Shown here in pieces: positions 1 to 12,839 of a DNA stretch of 64,000 nt; position 1 is the stretch's first letter, and every line of letters starts with the position of its first letter. Source of the DNA: Apus apus (Eukaryota; Chordata; Aves; Apodiformes; Apodidae); contig NC_067302.1 in assembly GCF_020740795.1 (NCBI RefSeq), forward strand, positions 310,001-374,000, in the 5' to 3' direction. Both the position numbers and the translations under genes were made by a program. Under the pieces are notes generated by a model. That model worked only from the letters and a program-made list of their open reading frames with translations. It was not told where the DNA came from and did no database searches.

Positions 1-589
1 CAATAAACTTATATCTGATTCTTCTGCATACAGGAATGGACTAGCCTCTTCCTCCCACAGGAAATGAAAGAGAACATTTTGAGACAGAAAGATGAGGGCC
101 AGACCAGGAGTGAGATTGAAGATGAGATGGAAGCACGAATGTCCTGTGCAGCAGTGCCAGTGGGAAGAACAATGTTGTGCAACTGGGAGACAGCAGCCAT
201 TGCTCCTGTGCTTCCAGAGAGCCATCACAACCCTGGGAAAAATGCTGGCCCGATAAGGAAGAGAGCAGCAGCTGGATCATGGTTCTTCTTTTGGGTAAAT
301 CAGATGGGTAAGCAGGGGAAGGCCAAGATACGGGCCCAGGGGTGGCTCCTGTAAGAAGCTACTAAAAGCCCCCCCCGCTCAAGTGGCCAAGGCCAGAGCC
401 ATTAGAGAGACAAGAGCTGTGCCTCTGCCATTCACATGTGAAAGAACTGATGTAAGACCTGGGAGCAGAGAGAACAAGGGAGAAGAGCTGAGCTGGAGAG
501 AGAAGAGCAGTGCTGGAGTGGAGATGCGAGGGTGGTGGGGAAGGAGGTGCCTGAGTAGAAGTTCCCCTGCAGCCCATGGGAGATGGCAG
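1..589. other. Intergenic sequence, no gene recognised
   Basis: The sequence is purine-rich and open in several frames but shows no recognisable protein. It may be internal sequence of the LTR-type repeat to its right, but I cannot match it to a known family. Confidence 0.4.
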
Positions 590-945
590 CTGAACCCCGC
601 GGTGTGGGATGGACGGAGTCCTCCCCGGACACCGGCCATGGGTGGAGGAGAAGGGAAGAAGAAGCAGGAAGGAAGTTGTCTTGTGTGATCTCTGTCCTTC
701 CTCTGAGCTTACGTAGCTCTATGGAATGGAAGATCTCTGGCCAATTCTGCTGTCTGTCTAACTCAGCCTCCTATGGGGGGGGGGGGTCATAGATCTCCCC
801 GTAGTGTCTGAGCCGGCAGAGTGAAGGTGCGACCTTGGAGTCTTGTCAGTAACATAAACATTCCAGCGTTTGTTATCAGTCCAAGCTGGAACATTTACTG
901 CTAGTTAAAAGAAAGTTTAGTGAAAGGAAAAAAAAAAAATCAGTA
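590..945 (-). mobile_element. LTR-like repeat fragment, related to the copy at 27.2-27.8 kb
   Basis: The stretch aligns by eye, in the same orientation, with about 27520-27840. Shared blocks include GGACACC(G/A)GCCATGG, AGAAGAAGCAGGAAGG, TATGGAATGGAA, GTAACATAAA(C/T)AT and GCTAAAAGA, then a terminal A run. By analogy with that copy it is an ERVL-like LTR on the minus strand; the ends are uncertain. A 12-G homopolymer sits at 775-786. Confidence 0.6.
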
Positions 946-3626
946 AAAGGAAAAGTGGCTTCATCCCAGCTCAAGCCAGGTAGGAGACAACTATTTGAAA
1001 ATGTTCCAATTGTGTTAAAAATACTTGAGAAACTGATAGGCATTTTTTTCTAATAGCCCCACTAAAGCCTTGATTGCTTTTACTGTGGTTCTAGTATATT
1101 TAAGCGTTATCCTTTTTACATCTCTAGGTTGATGCAACTCATTTTTAACTGCAGGAAAAACCCCTGATTTACTCCACCTGAGCACACATGCCCAGTAGTG
1201 GGCAGCTTCAGCTACACATAGGACCTGCAGATCAAAACATGATCCAAAACTTCCCTTCAAATTCTTGGCTACCTGGGGATCCTGAATCAAATGAAGTGTT
1301 ATTGCAAGGACTGGAACAAAGCATGAACAGGAGTTTTTTTGCTTACAAAGGCTTTTTTTGTGATGGTGCAGGGGAAGCAAGAACACAAAGATGACCTCCC
1401 GACTACAGAAAGTTTCAGGAACTGTCTAGAGAGAAGAAAGTTCATTTGTTCACATTCAAAATACTAGGAATGTCTACTATCTCTGGAGAAAACTTGCTTA
1501 GGTGTCTAAATCCAGAAAGAAAAAAAAAGAAAAAAAAAAAAAAGAAAAAAAAAAAGCAGCCTGGAAAAAGAATTAGAAATGGTGTTTTGTAAAGATTTGA
1601 CTTCTTGACAAAGACACCTGCCATCTGAGCTAACAGAGTTTGGCAACAGTGGGAGTTTCTGTTTCTGCTTTCAGCATCTGAGACAGGCTCTTCACTACGT
1701 TTTCTAGTGCGTGGCTGCCTGTTGCCTACCGGTTCTGGAGAAGATGCTGTGCCAGGAGCTGAGGGTGACCCCAGCACAGCCATCCCCTCACCTGCAGGGT
1801 GAAGACTCCCAGGTCTGAACTCAGTGGGCAGAGCTGGATACTGGTAACTGGGTCCTTTGTGACAGACATGGCAAGTGGTGGACAATGCCCAAGGTCCATC
1901 CCTGGAGTCCAGCCAGGGACAAAGCAAGATGAAGTCAGAAGCAGGTGGAGACAAGACTATACCATGGGCCCACTGTCCATCTGGGAGTTGAATGCTTCAA
2001 GTGGGGCTAGCTTGGAAGAAAGAGCAGGTCATTGAGGACCCAGTCAGGTTTTTTAAATCTCCACTGATGGAGACCACCTCTGTAGGCTTCTCCACTTGTG
2101 TCTGGCCACTCTGAGTAAAGTCTATTTTCAGTTCAGTCCATTCAGGTTTCCTTTTCTGCAGCTCGTGCCCATCGCCTCTTGGCTGTGACTCAGCTGGAGT
2201 AGCCTGTGTGTGCAAACACTCCCTGGCAAGGCAAGGAGCAATGGGAGCCTCCAGTAGCTCAGAGAAGATGAAACCTCCCCAGAGCCACCACTACAGAACT
2301 TTTCTGACTGAACTTTCTGGTGCTTCACCAAGATGTGTGATGCGAGAGCCCTTCCAGGAAAAGACTGGAAGAACTTACTGCCAAAAAATAAAATAAAATC
2401 CTATATTGCTAGAAATTGTTGTGGAATATATTCAAGCTATAGAAATCTACTTGGAATAAACAGCATTACACAAGGCATCTAGAGCACAGAACATTTCAGA
2501 AAAGGATCAGTGTGTAGGATTACAGAAGATATATCCACCTTTAAATGGGAGAAGACAAATGAAGTTGCTGGGGCAGGTAATTGGAATTTTGCAGCAATAC
2601 TTTGTTGACAGCTCAGATGTGGAAATAGAGCTTGGAAGCTTCAGTATGGATAAGAAAAGCCCTGCAAAACTTGCTTTTCCTGGCTTTCAGTCTTCCTTGC
2701 TATCTTTGAACAAAAGAGTTAGGCCAACATGTCAAACTCAGACACCCACAGCAAAGGTTCACAGTAACTGCATGTAAGTTCTTCGATGTGTGACCTGATT
2801 TCCTAGAAAGTAGCTCCATTTCCAGAACCTCCAGGGAAACTGAGCTTGCTTGATCCTACTAATAGCTTCTTGGCATCCTGATGGAACTGGCCTTCAATGA
2901 AATCTATTAAATACTGAGATCCTGGAACTGTTCCACTCTCTAGAGCTCTTGAATTTCGCGCTGAGGGCCCTAAGACTTCCAGAGCAAAAGGTTCAAAAGA
3001 ATTTGAATTGTTTTTCCTTCCTCATGGTATTTCATCAGATTCAGGGTGGATTTTTAGTGCTAACTTAGTGCTAAATTACACTTTAGGCTTTAGATGCCCT
3101 AAATCAGCACAAATCATTCTAACCACCTACTTGCCCACCACGAGTTGCACATGACAGTGGCCACTCCTTGCAATGATGGAAATGCAACAGTTTTCTGATG
3201 GCATCGTCTTGACAGGATCCACAAATGAAACCTTCCTCCTGTCTCTTCTCTGGGACATGATCTGTCAGAATCTGAGTTGAAAAATAAGGACTGCAAACTC
3301 CACCACATGTGGCACAGATGTCCCCCCGTTCCTGTGAGCCTACTGTCCCTACAAAGCCTGGCCTGTGCTCTGGGAGCCCAGTGGTTCAGATTCAGGGAAA
3401 ATAAACACTCTGAAATGCAAGTGGATAAAGCCTGGCATAGGGGAGTTAGGCCCTTTTGGAAGCAACAGCTTGAGCATGAGGCAGAAGGCAGTGGGGACAC
3501 CAGCACAGCGGTGCTGGCAACATGAGCTGCTAAAACTTCTGACTTCCTATTGACTGCTGAACCTGCCAAGCAGCAGAAGAGCACATACTGATGGTCTCAC
3601 CATCGTGTGACCAAAGCAGCCACCCT
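946..3626. other. Intergenic sequence without recognised gene
   Basis: An A-rich tract with scattered G lies at 1519-1556. The rest is unique-looking sequence. No splice-bounded conserved exon is recognised. Confidence 0.5.
1519..1556. repeat. A-rich low-complexity tract
   Basis: Runs of A interrupted by single G residues over about 38 bases. Confidence 0.9.
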
Positions 3627-4425
3627 GAGAAGGTCGGGCTGGAAAAATGGGCCCAGGTGAACCTCATGAGGTTCAACAAGGCCAAATGCAGGGTCCTGCA
3701 GCTGGGCCTGGGCAACCAGAGACATGAACATGGGCTGGGGGAGGACACACTTGAGAGCAGCCCTGTGGAAATAGACCTGGGGGTACTAGTGGACCAAAAG
3801 CTGCAGATGAGCCACCAATGTGCAATTGCAGCCCAGAAGACCAACCACATCCTGGGCTGTATCACCAGAAGTGTGGCCAGCAGATGGAGAGAGGTGATTC
3901 TGCCCCTCTGCTCTGCCCTGGTGAGACCTCATATGGAACACTGCATCCAGCTCTGGAGCCCCCAGCCCAAGAAGGACGTGGACCTGTTGGAACATGTCCA
4001 GAGAAGGGCCACGAAAGTGATCTGAGGGCTGGAGCAGCTCTGCTCTGGAGACAGGCTAAGAGACTTGGGGTGTTCAGCCTGGGGAAGAGAAGGCTCCAGG
4101 GAGACCCTAGAGCAGCTTCCAGTGCCTGAAGGGGCTCCAGGAAAGCTGGGGAGGAGCTTGTTACACGGGCTTGTAGTGAGAGGCCAAGGGGTAATGGTTT
4201 TAAACAGGAAGAGAGATTTAGGTTAGAGATCAGAAGGAAATTCTTTGCTGTGAGGGTGGTGAGACCCTGGCCCAGGTTGCCCAGGGAAGCTGTGGCTGTC
4301 CCATCCCTGGCAGTGTTGAAGGGCAGGTTGGATGTGGCTTGGAGCAACCTGGGCTGCTGGGAGGTGTCCCTGCCCATGCAGGGGGTTGGAACTAGAGGAT
4401 CTTTAAGGTCCCTTCCAACTGTAAC
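3627..4425 (+). mobile_element. CR1 retrotransposon, 5'-truncated, plus strand
   Basis: The plus strand encodes the C-terminal part of CR1 ORF2: [20 protein letters not shown], then [19 protein letters not shown] and a degraded continuation. It is followed by the CR1 3' UTR, with WNRLPREA-type sequence and the terminal GGATCTTTAAGGTCCCTTCC. The tail after 4425 is A/C-rich (AAACCCAAACAAACAACAAC) instead of the normal 8-mer repeats. It is a dead copy with frame breaks. Confidence 0.9.
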
Positions 4426-4463
4426 AAAAAAAACCCAAACAAACAACAACAAAAAAAAAAAAC
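4426..4463. repeat. A/C-rich tail at the end of a CR1
   Basis: An A-rich tract with CCC and CAA units directly follows the CR1 3' end. It resembles the longer A/C tract at 15282-15432. Confidence 0.7.
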
Positions 4464-4580
4464 ATACCCTCCTCTTTGAGAAGCTGTCATCCAACTCTGC
4501 TAAGGTGGGCTGACCCTGTGGTGCTTTAGGAGGTGGATGAGGCTTGGTGTGCCTCATGTAGAGTATCTAGCCACCTGTAC

Positions 4581-6075
4581 CATAGAATCATAGAATCAGA
4601 ATCATTAAGGTTGGAAGGGACCCTAAAGATCATCAAGTTCCAACCCCCCTGCCATGAGCAGGGAACCCAGCCACTAGATCAGGATGCACCTCATCCAACC
4701 TGTCCTTAAAAACCTCCAGGGATGGGGCATCAACAACCTCCCTGGGTAACCCATTCCAGCTGCTCACCACCCTCATAGTGAAGAATTTCTTCCTAATTTC
4801 TAACCTCAATCTCCCCTCTTTCAGTTTAAAACCATCACCCCTTGTTCTATCACTGCCCTCTCTGGTGAAAAGCCCCTCCCCAGCTTTCCTGGAGCCCCTT
4901 CAGGCACTGGAAGCTGCTCTAAGGTCTCCCTGGAGCCTTCTCTTCTCCAGGCTGAACACCCCAGCTCTCCCAGCCTGTCTCCAGAGCAGAGCTGCTCCAG
5001 CCCTTGGATCATCTTCATGGCTCTTCTCTGGCCCCAGCCTGGATCTGTGCCTGGGGTTGTGCTGACCCAGGGGCAGGACCCTGCACTTGGCCTTGTTGAA
5101 CCTCAGGAGCCTGGCATGGGCCACCTCTCCAGCCTGTCCAGCTCCCTCTGGACGGATCCCTTCCCTCTAGGGTGCCAGCCACCCTGCACAGCCTGGGGTC
5201 ACCAGCAAACCTGCTGAGGACACACTCAGTCCCACTGTCCATGTCTCCAACAAAGGTGTTGAACAGCCCTGGTCCCAGTACTGACCCCTGAGGGACACCA
5301 CTCATCACCTGCCTCCATTTGGACATGGAGCCATTGACCACAACTCTGGGTGGGGCCATCCAGCCAATCTCTTATCCACTGAGTGATCCATCTGTCAAAT
5401 CCATGCCTTGCCAGTTTGCAGACCAGGATGTCATGTGGGACAGTGTCAAACCCCTTGCACCATTCCAGGTAGATGACATCAGCTGCTCTGCCACCATCCA
5501 CCATCTCTGTAGCCTTGGTGTAGAAGGTCACCAGATGGGTCAGGCATGACTTGCCCTTAGTGAAGCCATGTTGGCTGTCACCAATCACCTCCTTATTTTC
5601 CATGTGCCTTAGCAGACTTCCCAGGAGGATCTGCTCCATGACCTTGCCAGGCACAGAGGTGAGACTGACCAGCCTGGAGTTCCCTGGGTCTTCCTTTTTG
5701 CCCTTTTTAAAAACAGGGGCTGTGGGACCTTTTTTCCAATCAGCAGGAACCTCACCAGACTGACATGACCACTCAAACATGATCGACAGAAGCTTAGCAA
5801 TTGTATCCACCAGCTCCCTCAGGACCCATGAGTGAATCCCATCAGGTCCCATATATTTATGCACTTTCAGATTCTTTAGATGGTCACGAACCTGCTCTGC
5901 TCCTACAGTGGGGGATAATTCACTCTCCCAGTCCCTGCTTTCACCTGCTGTGGCCTTTGTGTTGAGGCTGGAGCACTTGCCAGAGAAGACTGAAGCAAAG
6001 AAGTCATTGAGGACCTCAGCCTTCTCAATATCCTGTGTTGCTACCTCGCCTGTTTCCTTCAGGAGAGGGCTGTAT
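4581..6075 (-). mobile_element. CR1 retrotransposon with much of the reverse-transcriptase ORF, minus strand
   Basis: The 3' end (CATAGAATCATAGAATC on the plus strand) is at 4581. Going leftward from 6075 the minus strand encodes EKAEVLNDFFASVFSGK, MGPDGIHSWVLRELVD, VPADWKKG, HGFTKGKSCLTHLVTF and KGFDTVPHDILVCKL, in one frame to about 5360. After a frame change it reads SGVPQGSVLGPGLFNTF, then CVLSRFAGD, and after another change [14 protein letters not shown]. It lacks ORF1 and the endonuclease. Frameshifts and the FAGD change make it inactive. It is the longest CR1 piece here. Confidence 0.92.
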
Positions 6076-9000
6076 CTCCTGCAACATACTGGTGTCATCC
6101 ATGGGCACAGGACTTCAGTGTTCTCAGACAAACCTCTGGTTTACAAAGAGGGCTTCCAGCAAAGCTCAGCTGGAATCTGCCAGTACCAAAAAGACAGTCT
6201 GCCTCTTCTCAGTGAGAAAGCAGCAGGTTTTCTTATCTCCTTCCCCAGAAAGTACTTGCTGAAATACACTCACAGGAGGATGACCTGCAAGAACACCCTG
6301 ATTGTAAAAGCCTCTGATCAACAACCTTTGGTAGCTCAGGAAAAATTCTGTTAGCAGAAGAAAAATGGAAAACTACTCTTTGTGTTCAGCTCTGATTTCA
6401 ATACAGTGATCTAAATTTGTATATTTAAATAATTTGAAACACCAAGCAATATTCCCACCATAGAGTGTGTCCTACATTGTTTCTCCTGGCAATGGAACAT
6501 TCTCCTCCTCTAGACTTTTAGGACCTCTTTTTAGTTTGCTTTGGGAGTTCCAGTTAGCCTGGCTAGCTTTTAGAGCTGCACTGCTGAAAAATATTGCAAG
6601 AAAGGCAGGAAAAGGAACATGGAGCCCTAAAATGGAGCCAAACAGTCTTCCTGCCTGTACAGCTCATTCATTAAATACTAAAACCAGTGTAATGAGCATA
6701 AGGAGTCCAAAGTGCTTCACACAGGTGGGCGAGTCTTGTGCTGTGGAGAGAGAGAGCTCATCTCTTGTTCTCCCTGCTGAGAAAAGAGAGAGGCATTTGG
6801 AGCTAAATCCTGAGCATGCTGCAGCTCTGCTGGCAGGAGACATCTGAGTCAAGGCTTCCTTCTGGCTCTCTGAGCACCACATGGAGTTATCAGGGATATG
6901 GTCTGGGTGGCTCTGGAGATGCCATACATGATGGCTTGTTCTTTCTGCCAAAGACGGCTTGTTCTTCTTGGCCAAGAATCCCCATCCAAAGGGGACTAGC
7001 AAGGAGAAAGGGCAGTGGCCCATGACTGTAACCTGTACAGCCACTGTAGTGACCTGTGGCTTTCATCAGTGCTCTCTCCTCTTTTCCTGCATCCTCCTGC
7101 CACCTTAGGAGACAATGACGGATCCTCAGGTCTGGGCAGTGAGGTCCTGTCAGCTGGGCTTGGTGTTCAGCTGTCTCTGGAGATTGACTTGAAAAAGGAC
7201 GACTGTGAGGGGAGACTGATTCTGGAAAGGAATTTCCTCTCCCCTTGTTGTCCCTTCCCGGGGCAGGGCAGCCCTGTGTGTGTTCAGGGCACTGGCACTT
7301 TGCAAAAAAAACCCCTCAGCTTGTGGAGGACAAAAGGGGTGAAATATCAGAGGGATTCACAAAAATGTGGTTGTAACTGTGTAATGGAAATGAGAGGGGA
7401 ACTGGTCCTCTGGCTCTGCTGTCAGAGGGAAGAGTTAAGGGGGCTGGTGAGAAAGAACAGCTAATTGCACCCAGAGGAAAGGAGGGAGAAGAGCACAGGA
7501 AAAAGAACTGCATGAGGGATTCGGGCAGGAGGGGATCATAAGGATCAATGTCTCCCCCTTTTAAGATGCAGACAAAGAGCCTCCTCTGTAGGATGCAGAA
7601 GAGAGAAAGTGAAGGGGAAAAAATGGATAGAAAGGCCAAGAGTGGATGGAGAGCTCCCCCCTTTCCCTCCCTCTCCCTGAGGCCTTTTGCTGTGCAGCTG
7701 AATGAAACCCAGGGAAGTCCCAGCTGTGCTGGGAGGCACGTGAGTGGATCTGCTCCAAGGTGATGACAGGGCAGCAGTGAGTCCTTGGGTCCCACCATAT
7801 CCTGTTCAGTACAGATCCTGGGATACACTTGAGGCTGTCAGCAGAGTGACCAGAATAACAAGGGTGGTTCCTGCAGTAACAGTCATGAAAATGATGTTGG
7901 TGTGTTGGTGCACTGTGGTAGGATCCATCTCCCTCTGGACATGAGTGGTGGACAGTCCCAGCCCCAGAGGAAGTAGGTAGCAGGCAGTGCTGTCCCATCT
8001 CCTGTGCTCTCCATTCATGCATTCAATCCTTTGACATGCCCCTCCGAGGCACTTCCCTTCAGAGCCTGCCAGTGGACGGACCACGGAGGGACCCTTCTGG
8101 GTAGGACCTGCCCAAGATGGGAATGGGAAGGCTTGGAAAAGGAGGAAACCAAGATCACTAGGAGGGGCCAGCTAGGGGCACTGGTGAGAGCCAGTGAAGG
8201 TTCTCAGCAAATTCAGGACTTCGATGGCCTCTGCCTTAGCTATCTACATTTAGCCACTGGATTTCCACAGAGTATTGGAAAATTCTCTTCCTCCTAAGTA
8301 GGACTAACTGAAATACAAGCAAAACTCTACCTTGAAGAGTCATTCACTCTACCTTGAAGTAGATCTTGAGTCACACAGGTCTATATAGGACACGTAATGG
8401 AAGATGTTCCATGTCATACTGCAGGAAAAGGCTGCAGCCAAGGGGTGCAGCACTACCAGTGAACTGGGTTGCTCCCTCTTCTGTTTCCCTTAGCACATAC
8501 CTTCTATCCATCTGTTCACACCTTCTCGTGCTGTCCCATTCCCTTGCATACTTTTCCAGCCCATACTCTTTCTGCTTTATAGAGGATGTGCTGCCTCCAG
8601 GGAATATTAAATGTCCCTCTCAACCCTCATTTCTTCTAAAGTCAAAGGGACTGCACTATTCAAAACCAGCACTGATGAAGGGTCTTCCTTTTGTCAGAGA
8701 GCCTTTGCAAACTGTCTCATCCACCCCAGTTTGGGCACTGGATGCCACCTGGGTAGGTGTCTTGACTAGTTTTTATTAGTCTTGCACTGAGTACATTTCC
8801 ACAAGGCCCATTTGTAAGCAGAGGAGGTTCACAGGGCTGGGTGAATGGTCATTGCTGCTTCATCTTTGAGTACTGTAATTATATACCTCAGTGAGCTTCT
8901 ACTCTGTCCCCCAGAGAGTTAAAGGAACAAAGTGTGCATGAAAAATCATGTTATGGCAATTGAGGACTTCTGATCCCTGCCAAACTGAACTATGCTGTGC

Positions 9001-9145
9001 TCCTTCCTAGGCCTTGTTTTCACTCGTGTCATTATCTCCTGCCATCACGGCAGAATGGAATGGCTGATGCCACATACACCCACATGATTTTTTATTTAAT
9101 AACCACTCATACACCAGGATTTCCCATGGCATTTGCATCTTGTAA
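6076..9145. other. Intergenic sequence without recognised gene
   Basis: The 3.1-kb stretch has several open frames of 60-170 codons on both strands but none with a recognised family, consistent splice sites or conserved motif. One short frame with a predicted membrane segment (7806-7928, minus) is listed in the findings. Confidence 0.5.
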
Positions 9146-9890
9146 CAGAATCACAGAAAGACTTAGGCTGGCAGGGAACTCTGGAAGTCACCTTGTCCAG
9201 CTTTCTACTGAAAGCAAAACTACCTTCAAAACTGGAGCAGATGTAGCAGGGTTTTCCACAGCCAAGTTTTTGAAGTCTCCAAGGACAGAGACTCTACCAG
9301 CTCTGGCCACCTCCTCCAGTGGCCAATGTCCCCTTGGTTAAGACGTGTGCAATCACAGTTTCCCTACTGCAGCCTGTGTGAGCTGCCTCTTGTCTTTTTG
9401 CTGTGCACCTGTGAGATGAGTCCGTCTCCATCTTCATTATGACCCTGCTTTCAGGGACTTGAAGACAGAAGTTTGATTGTCCCTAACACCTCTTCACTGG
9501 GCTGAGGAAGGATTCAGTTTCTTCAGTTTCTTCCTCACCGACCTCCATTCCCTGTTGTCCCCATTCCCTGGGGAGCCTCAGGGTGGGCATCAGAGGTGCT
9601 GAGCCAAGGGGATGAATCACTTCCCTAGACCTCTGGCTCTTTTCTTGCTAATCAACTCAGGAAGTGCCTGCCCATCTTCACCACACGGATGTACTTCTAA
9701 CTCCTCTTGAACTTGTTGTCCACCAGGTCTTTTTAGGGAGCTGCTCTTCAAGTGATTGTCCCTCACCTGTCCTGGTTGTGTGGGGTTATTCCATCCTAGA
9801 TGCAGGAGCAGACATTTGCCTGTGTTGAATTTCTCAAGATTCCTGTTGACTCATTCCCACAGCTTTATTGAGCTGTCTCTAAATGGCAGC
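9146..9890 (-). mobile_element. Diverged CR1 fragment, minus strand
   Basis: Plus-strand ACAGAATCACAGAAAGACTTAG and the following 'CTCCAAGGACAGAGACTC...GCCACCTCC' blocks are the reverse of an old CR1 3' end. Further on, CR1 ORF2 C-terminal remnants (read in reverse) appear up to about 9890. The sequence is diverged, so the outer limit is approximate. Confidence 0.65.
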
Positions 9891-9914
9891 TTTCTTTCCC
9901 AAGATTGTACCACT

Positions 9915-10275
9915 TTTCACAGAATCACCAAGGCCTTTAAGATCATCGGGTCCAGCCTATGACCTGACACCCCCACATCTCCAGACCATGGCACCAAGTG
10001 CCACCTCCAGCCTTTCCTTGAACACCTCCAGGGATGCTGCCTCCACCACTTCCCTGGGCAGCCCATTCCAATGTCTGATCACCCTCTCCATGAGTAAGTG
10101 CTTCCTGATATCCAACCTAAACCTCCCCTGGAGCAGCTTCAGGCCAGGCCCTCTGGTCCTGTCACTAGTCCTGGGAGAAGAGCCCAGAACCCACCTGACT
10201 GCAACCTGCTTTCATGGGAGTTGTACAGAGTGAGAAGGTCCCCAAGTGTCCTCTTCTCCAGGCTATGAAACATTC
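9915..10275 (-). mobile_element. CR1 3' fragment, minus strand
   Basis: Reverse CR1 3' end from ACAGAATCACCAAGGCC, with CTTGAACACCTCCAGGGATG, CTTCCCTGGGCAGCCCATTCC and TCAGGCCAGGCCCTCTGGTCC blocks, as in the copies at 14.4 kb and 33.3 kb. Confidence 0.85.
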
Positions 10276-12219
10276 CTGAACTACTGACATGGATTCCCAG
10301 ATTTAAGTCCATATTAACACGTGAGTTAGAAAGCAGAAAAGTTGGTTTAACGAATCCAGTTCATGCCCAAGTGATGATACAGATGGTCTTCATCTCTAAA
10401 AATGGTGAAGGCAGTCTGCTGCTGTGAAGAATGAGGTCATGCCCCTGGAGCGGCTACAAGAATCAATGCAACTGCACAAAATCAGCAGAGCACACTGCAG
10501 CAAGGATTTCTTTCTTAGCTGTGTTTTAACAACATGTGACAGTGAAGGATGGGATATTGGCAATATCTTTCTGACCACCCTCTCCCAATGTGACAGCAGA
10601 TAGAGACAGTCTGCCCTTGAGGCATGTCTGGTGTCATCCCTTGTTTGCTACTGGAAAAATATTGAACAGTGTCCAAGGGGACATGGTCTTCACTGAAAAC
10701 TCAGGATGGACAAGAAGCTCACAGAGGCAGGGCTGTACTTGCTGGATCAGAGCAAAGGCTGATCTCCCCAGGGTACCTGCCAGTGGAGACACCCCAGTCA
10801 GGAAGGTAGGTCTCCCAAAACAAGGTTTGCCTCTTGTGTCTCGTATGTGCTGGACCTGGGAAATCAGAGTAATTGCACTGAATCAATGGTGGCAGTGGGG
10901 ACAGGATTCTGCAGAAGGTGCTGGGGTTCACATGTGACATTGGAGGGTGCTGTGCTGTACTGGGGTACTAGGTCTCCACAGGTGATCCCCAGGCACCAGG
11001 GCCAGGTGGAAGCTGTGAATCAGAATGACACTGCAAGAGATGCCACCTCCATATGCTGCAAGAGGCAGCCACACCACACCAGAGCATGCCATTTGGAGCT
11101 GGCCACAGCCACAGCAGGAACCAATACTACAACTTCTCCCTGTCAAGGCTGGCCAGAGAGAATTTGGGATGTGGAGAGGTGCAGAGAGGGTTTGCTTTGA
11201 TGAAAAATTCAGGGGTGGTGGTGTGGTGACATGCCTGCTATGGGGACAGGATGGTGCCCAACCCAATGTGGAGTGCCAAGTCTGAGCAGAAGGAACACAA
11301 TTAACATAAGAGCAAAAAACACACTGAAGTCCTGAGTGTCAGGGGAGCTCTCCCTTCTCCCCGCACTCATCTCTGCTGTCCCCATTTCCCCCTGTATAAT
11401 TATTCTCCCTCCCAGTCTATGAAAAATTAGTACCCCAGAGCACGGTCCTAGCACGAGGCATCCACTTTCCTCCATGAGCATCCAGCCCTTGGCAAGAAGG
11501 GAAGAGACATAAGGGAGGACAACTCCCCACTCCCCAAGTCCTGGTTCAGACAAGCCCTTCAGCTTACACCTTGGCTCTGCTGCTTATCACAGACTTAGCT
11601 GAGAGTTGTGCAAGAAGGTAAAACTGGACTAACCTGGAGATGAAGCTGGGAAAGCTGGGAGAGGTCCTGTTCAACACTTTGTCCTTCCCTGCTGGGAAGT
11701 CACTTCTCTCCATTACAGAGAAGACTTATAGGGCAAAATTAAAACCACCAGCAGCTCAGTGTGGGACCCCTGAAACCTGATTGTGTAGGGTCACATCATC
11801 ATTAAAAATAATGGGGCTTTAATAGCATCTGGCTGGGCTGGGGGAAACTCAGTGCCCCGTTGCTTGAGTATAAAAAGTGATAAACCTGTACCTTGTGATA
11901 GATCTCTCTCCTAATATCATTAAAACTTCACAATCATTAATGAAATGCAGAGGAGAAGAATTAGATTTGTACTCTACTCTGTTTCAGAAGGCGGCCTGAA
12001 ATTATTAGAAAAATCAATGAATCTAAATTCATTAGAAATTTGTGCCTTGTGTCTGCAAATTAATCACAAAAACACCTTCTCCAGATACTTTTTGTCTAAG
12101 TGTTAAGTATAATTAATCAGATCTTGTTTTCAAATAAGGAAATTTTTCTGAAGGCTTGTGCTAGTACTGCCTCTGCATCACTGCTTCCACCCATAGATGC
12201 TGAGAAAGCTCTAATGTTG
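10276..12219. other. Intergenic sequence without recognised gene
   Basis: No repeat family or coding exon is recognised. The part from about 11740 to 12130 is AT-rich. Confidence 0.5.
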
Positions 12220-12790
12220 TACAGCCTGACAGCTTTATGGAGCAGGTCCTAAGGGACCCAACTCAGAAGAACACCTTCCTTGATCTCCTGCTTGTCAACA
12301 GAGAGGATCTCATGAGTGCAGACTGGAGGTTTTCTTGGCCACAGTGACCGTGAGGTAATTGAGTTCAAAATCTCTGTTGCCAAGAGGAAAACTGCCAGCA
12401 GAACCTCCACACTGGACATGAGGAGAAAAGACCTGAGAGCTGCTCAGGGAGCTTCTGAGTCAAGTCCCCTGGGAAAATATTTTTGCAGGTGCTGGGGTTC
12501 ATGGTGCTGGTCACTCTTTAAACATCCCCTCCCGAGGGCACAGGAGCAATCCCAACGTGTTGGAAGTCAAGCAGAGGAGGCAGAGACCAGCTTGGCTGAA
12601 CAGGGATCTGCTCTTGCAGATCAGGCAGAAAAGGAAGGTGTGTGCCCAGTGGGAGCTGGGTCAGGGGATGTGGGAAGCACACTGACACTGCTGACCAGTG
12701 CAGGGAGGAAATTCGAGCAGCCAAAGCTCAACTGGAGCTGAAACTGGCCAGAACTGTGGGGGGCAATAAAAAGAGCTCCCAGCTCCTCTC
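12220..12790 (+). mobile_element. CR1 ORF2 fragment (endonuclease to reverse-transcriptase junction), plus strand
   Basis: The plus strand encodes SFMEQVLRDPTQKNTFLDLL and LLVNREDLM, then after a frame change GGFLGHSDREVIEFKI, LFKHPLPRAQEQS and, near the end, CREEIRAAKAQLELKLA. These blocks, in this order, are the end of the CR1 endonuclease domain and the linker before the reverse transcriptase. Several frame changes show that it is dead; both ends are truncated. Confidence 0.82.
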
Positions 12791-12839
12791 TAGTAAGCCT
12801 GGTTTCATCCCCATCCCCCTTCAAACCTAGTTTAAAGCT

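Noticed and set aside
1442..1954. Minus-strand open frame of 170 codons
   Set aside because: It runs through a homopolymer A/T tract, giving a poly-Phe run, and has no recognised domain or splice context.
3862..4557. Minus-strand open frame of 231 codons
   Set aside because: It is the reverse of the plus-strand CR1 at 3627-4425 and its A/C tail; no independent protein is recognised.
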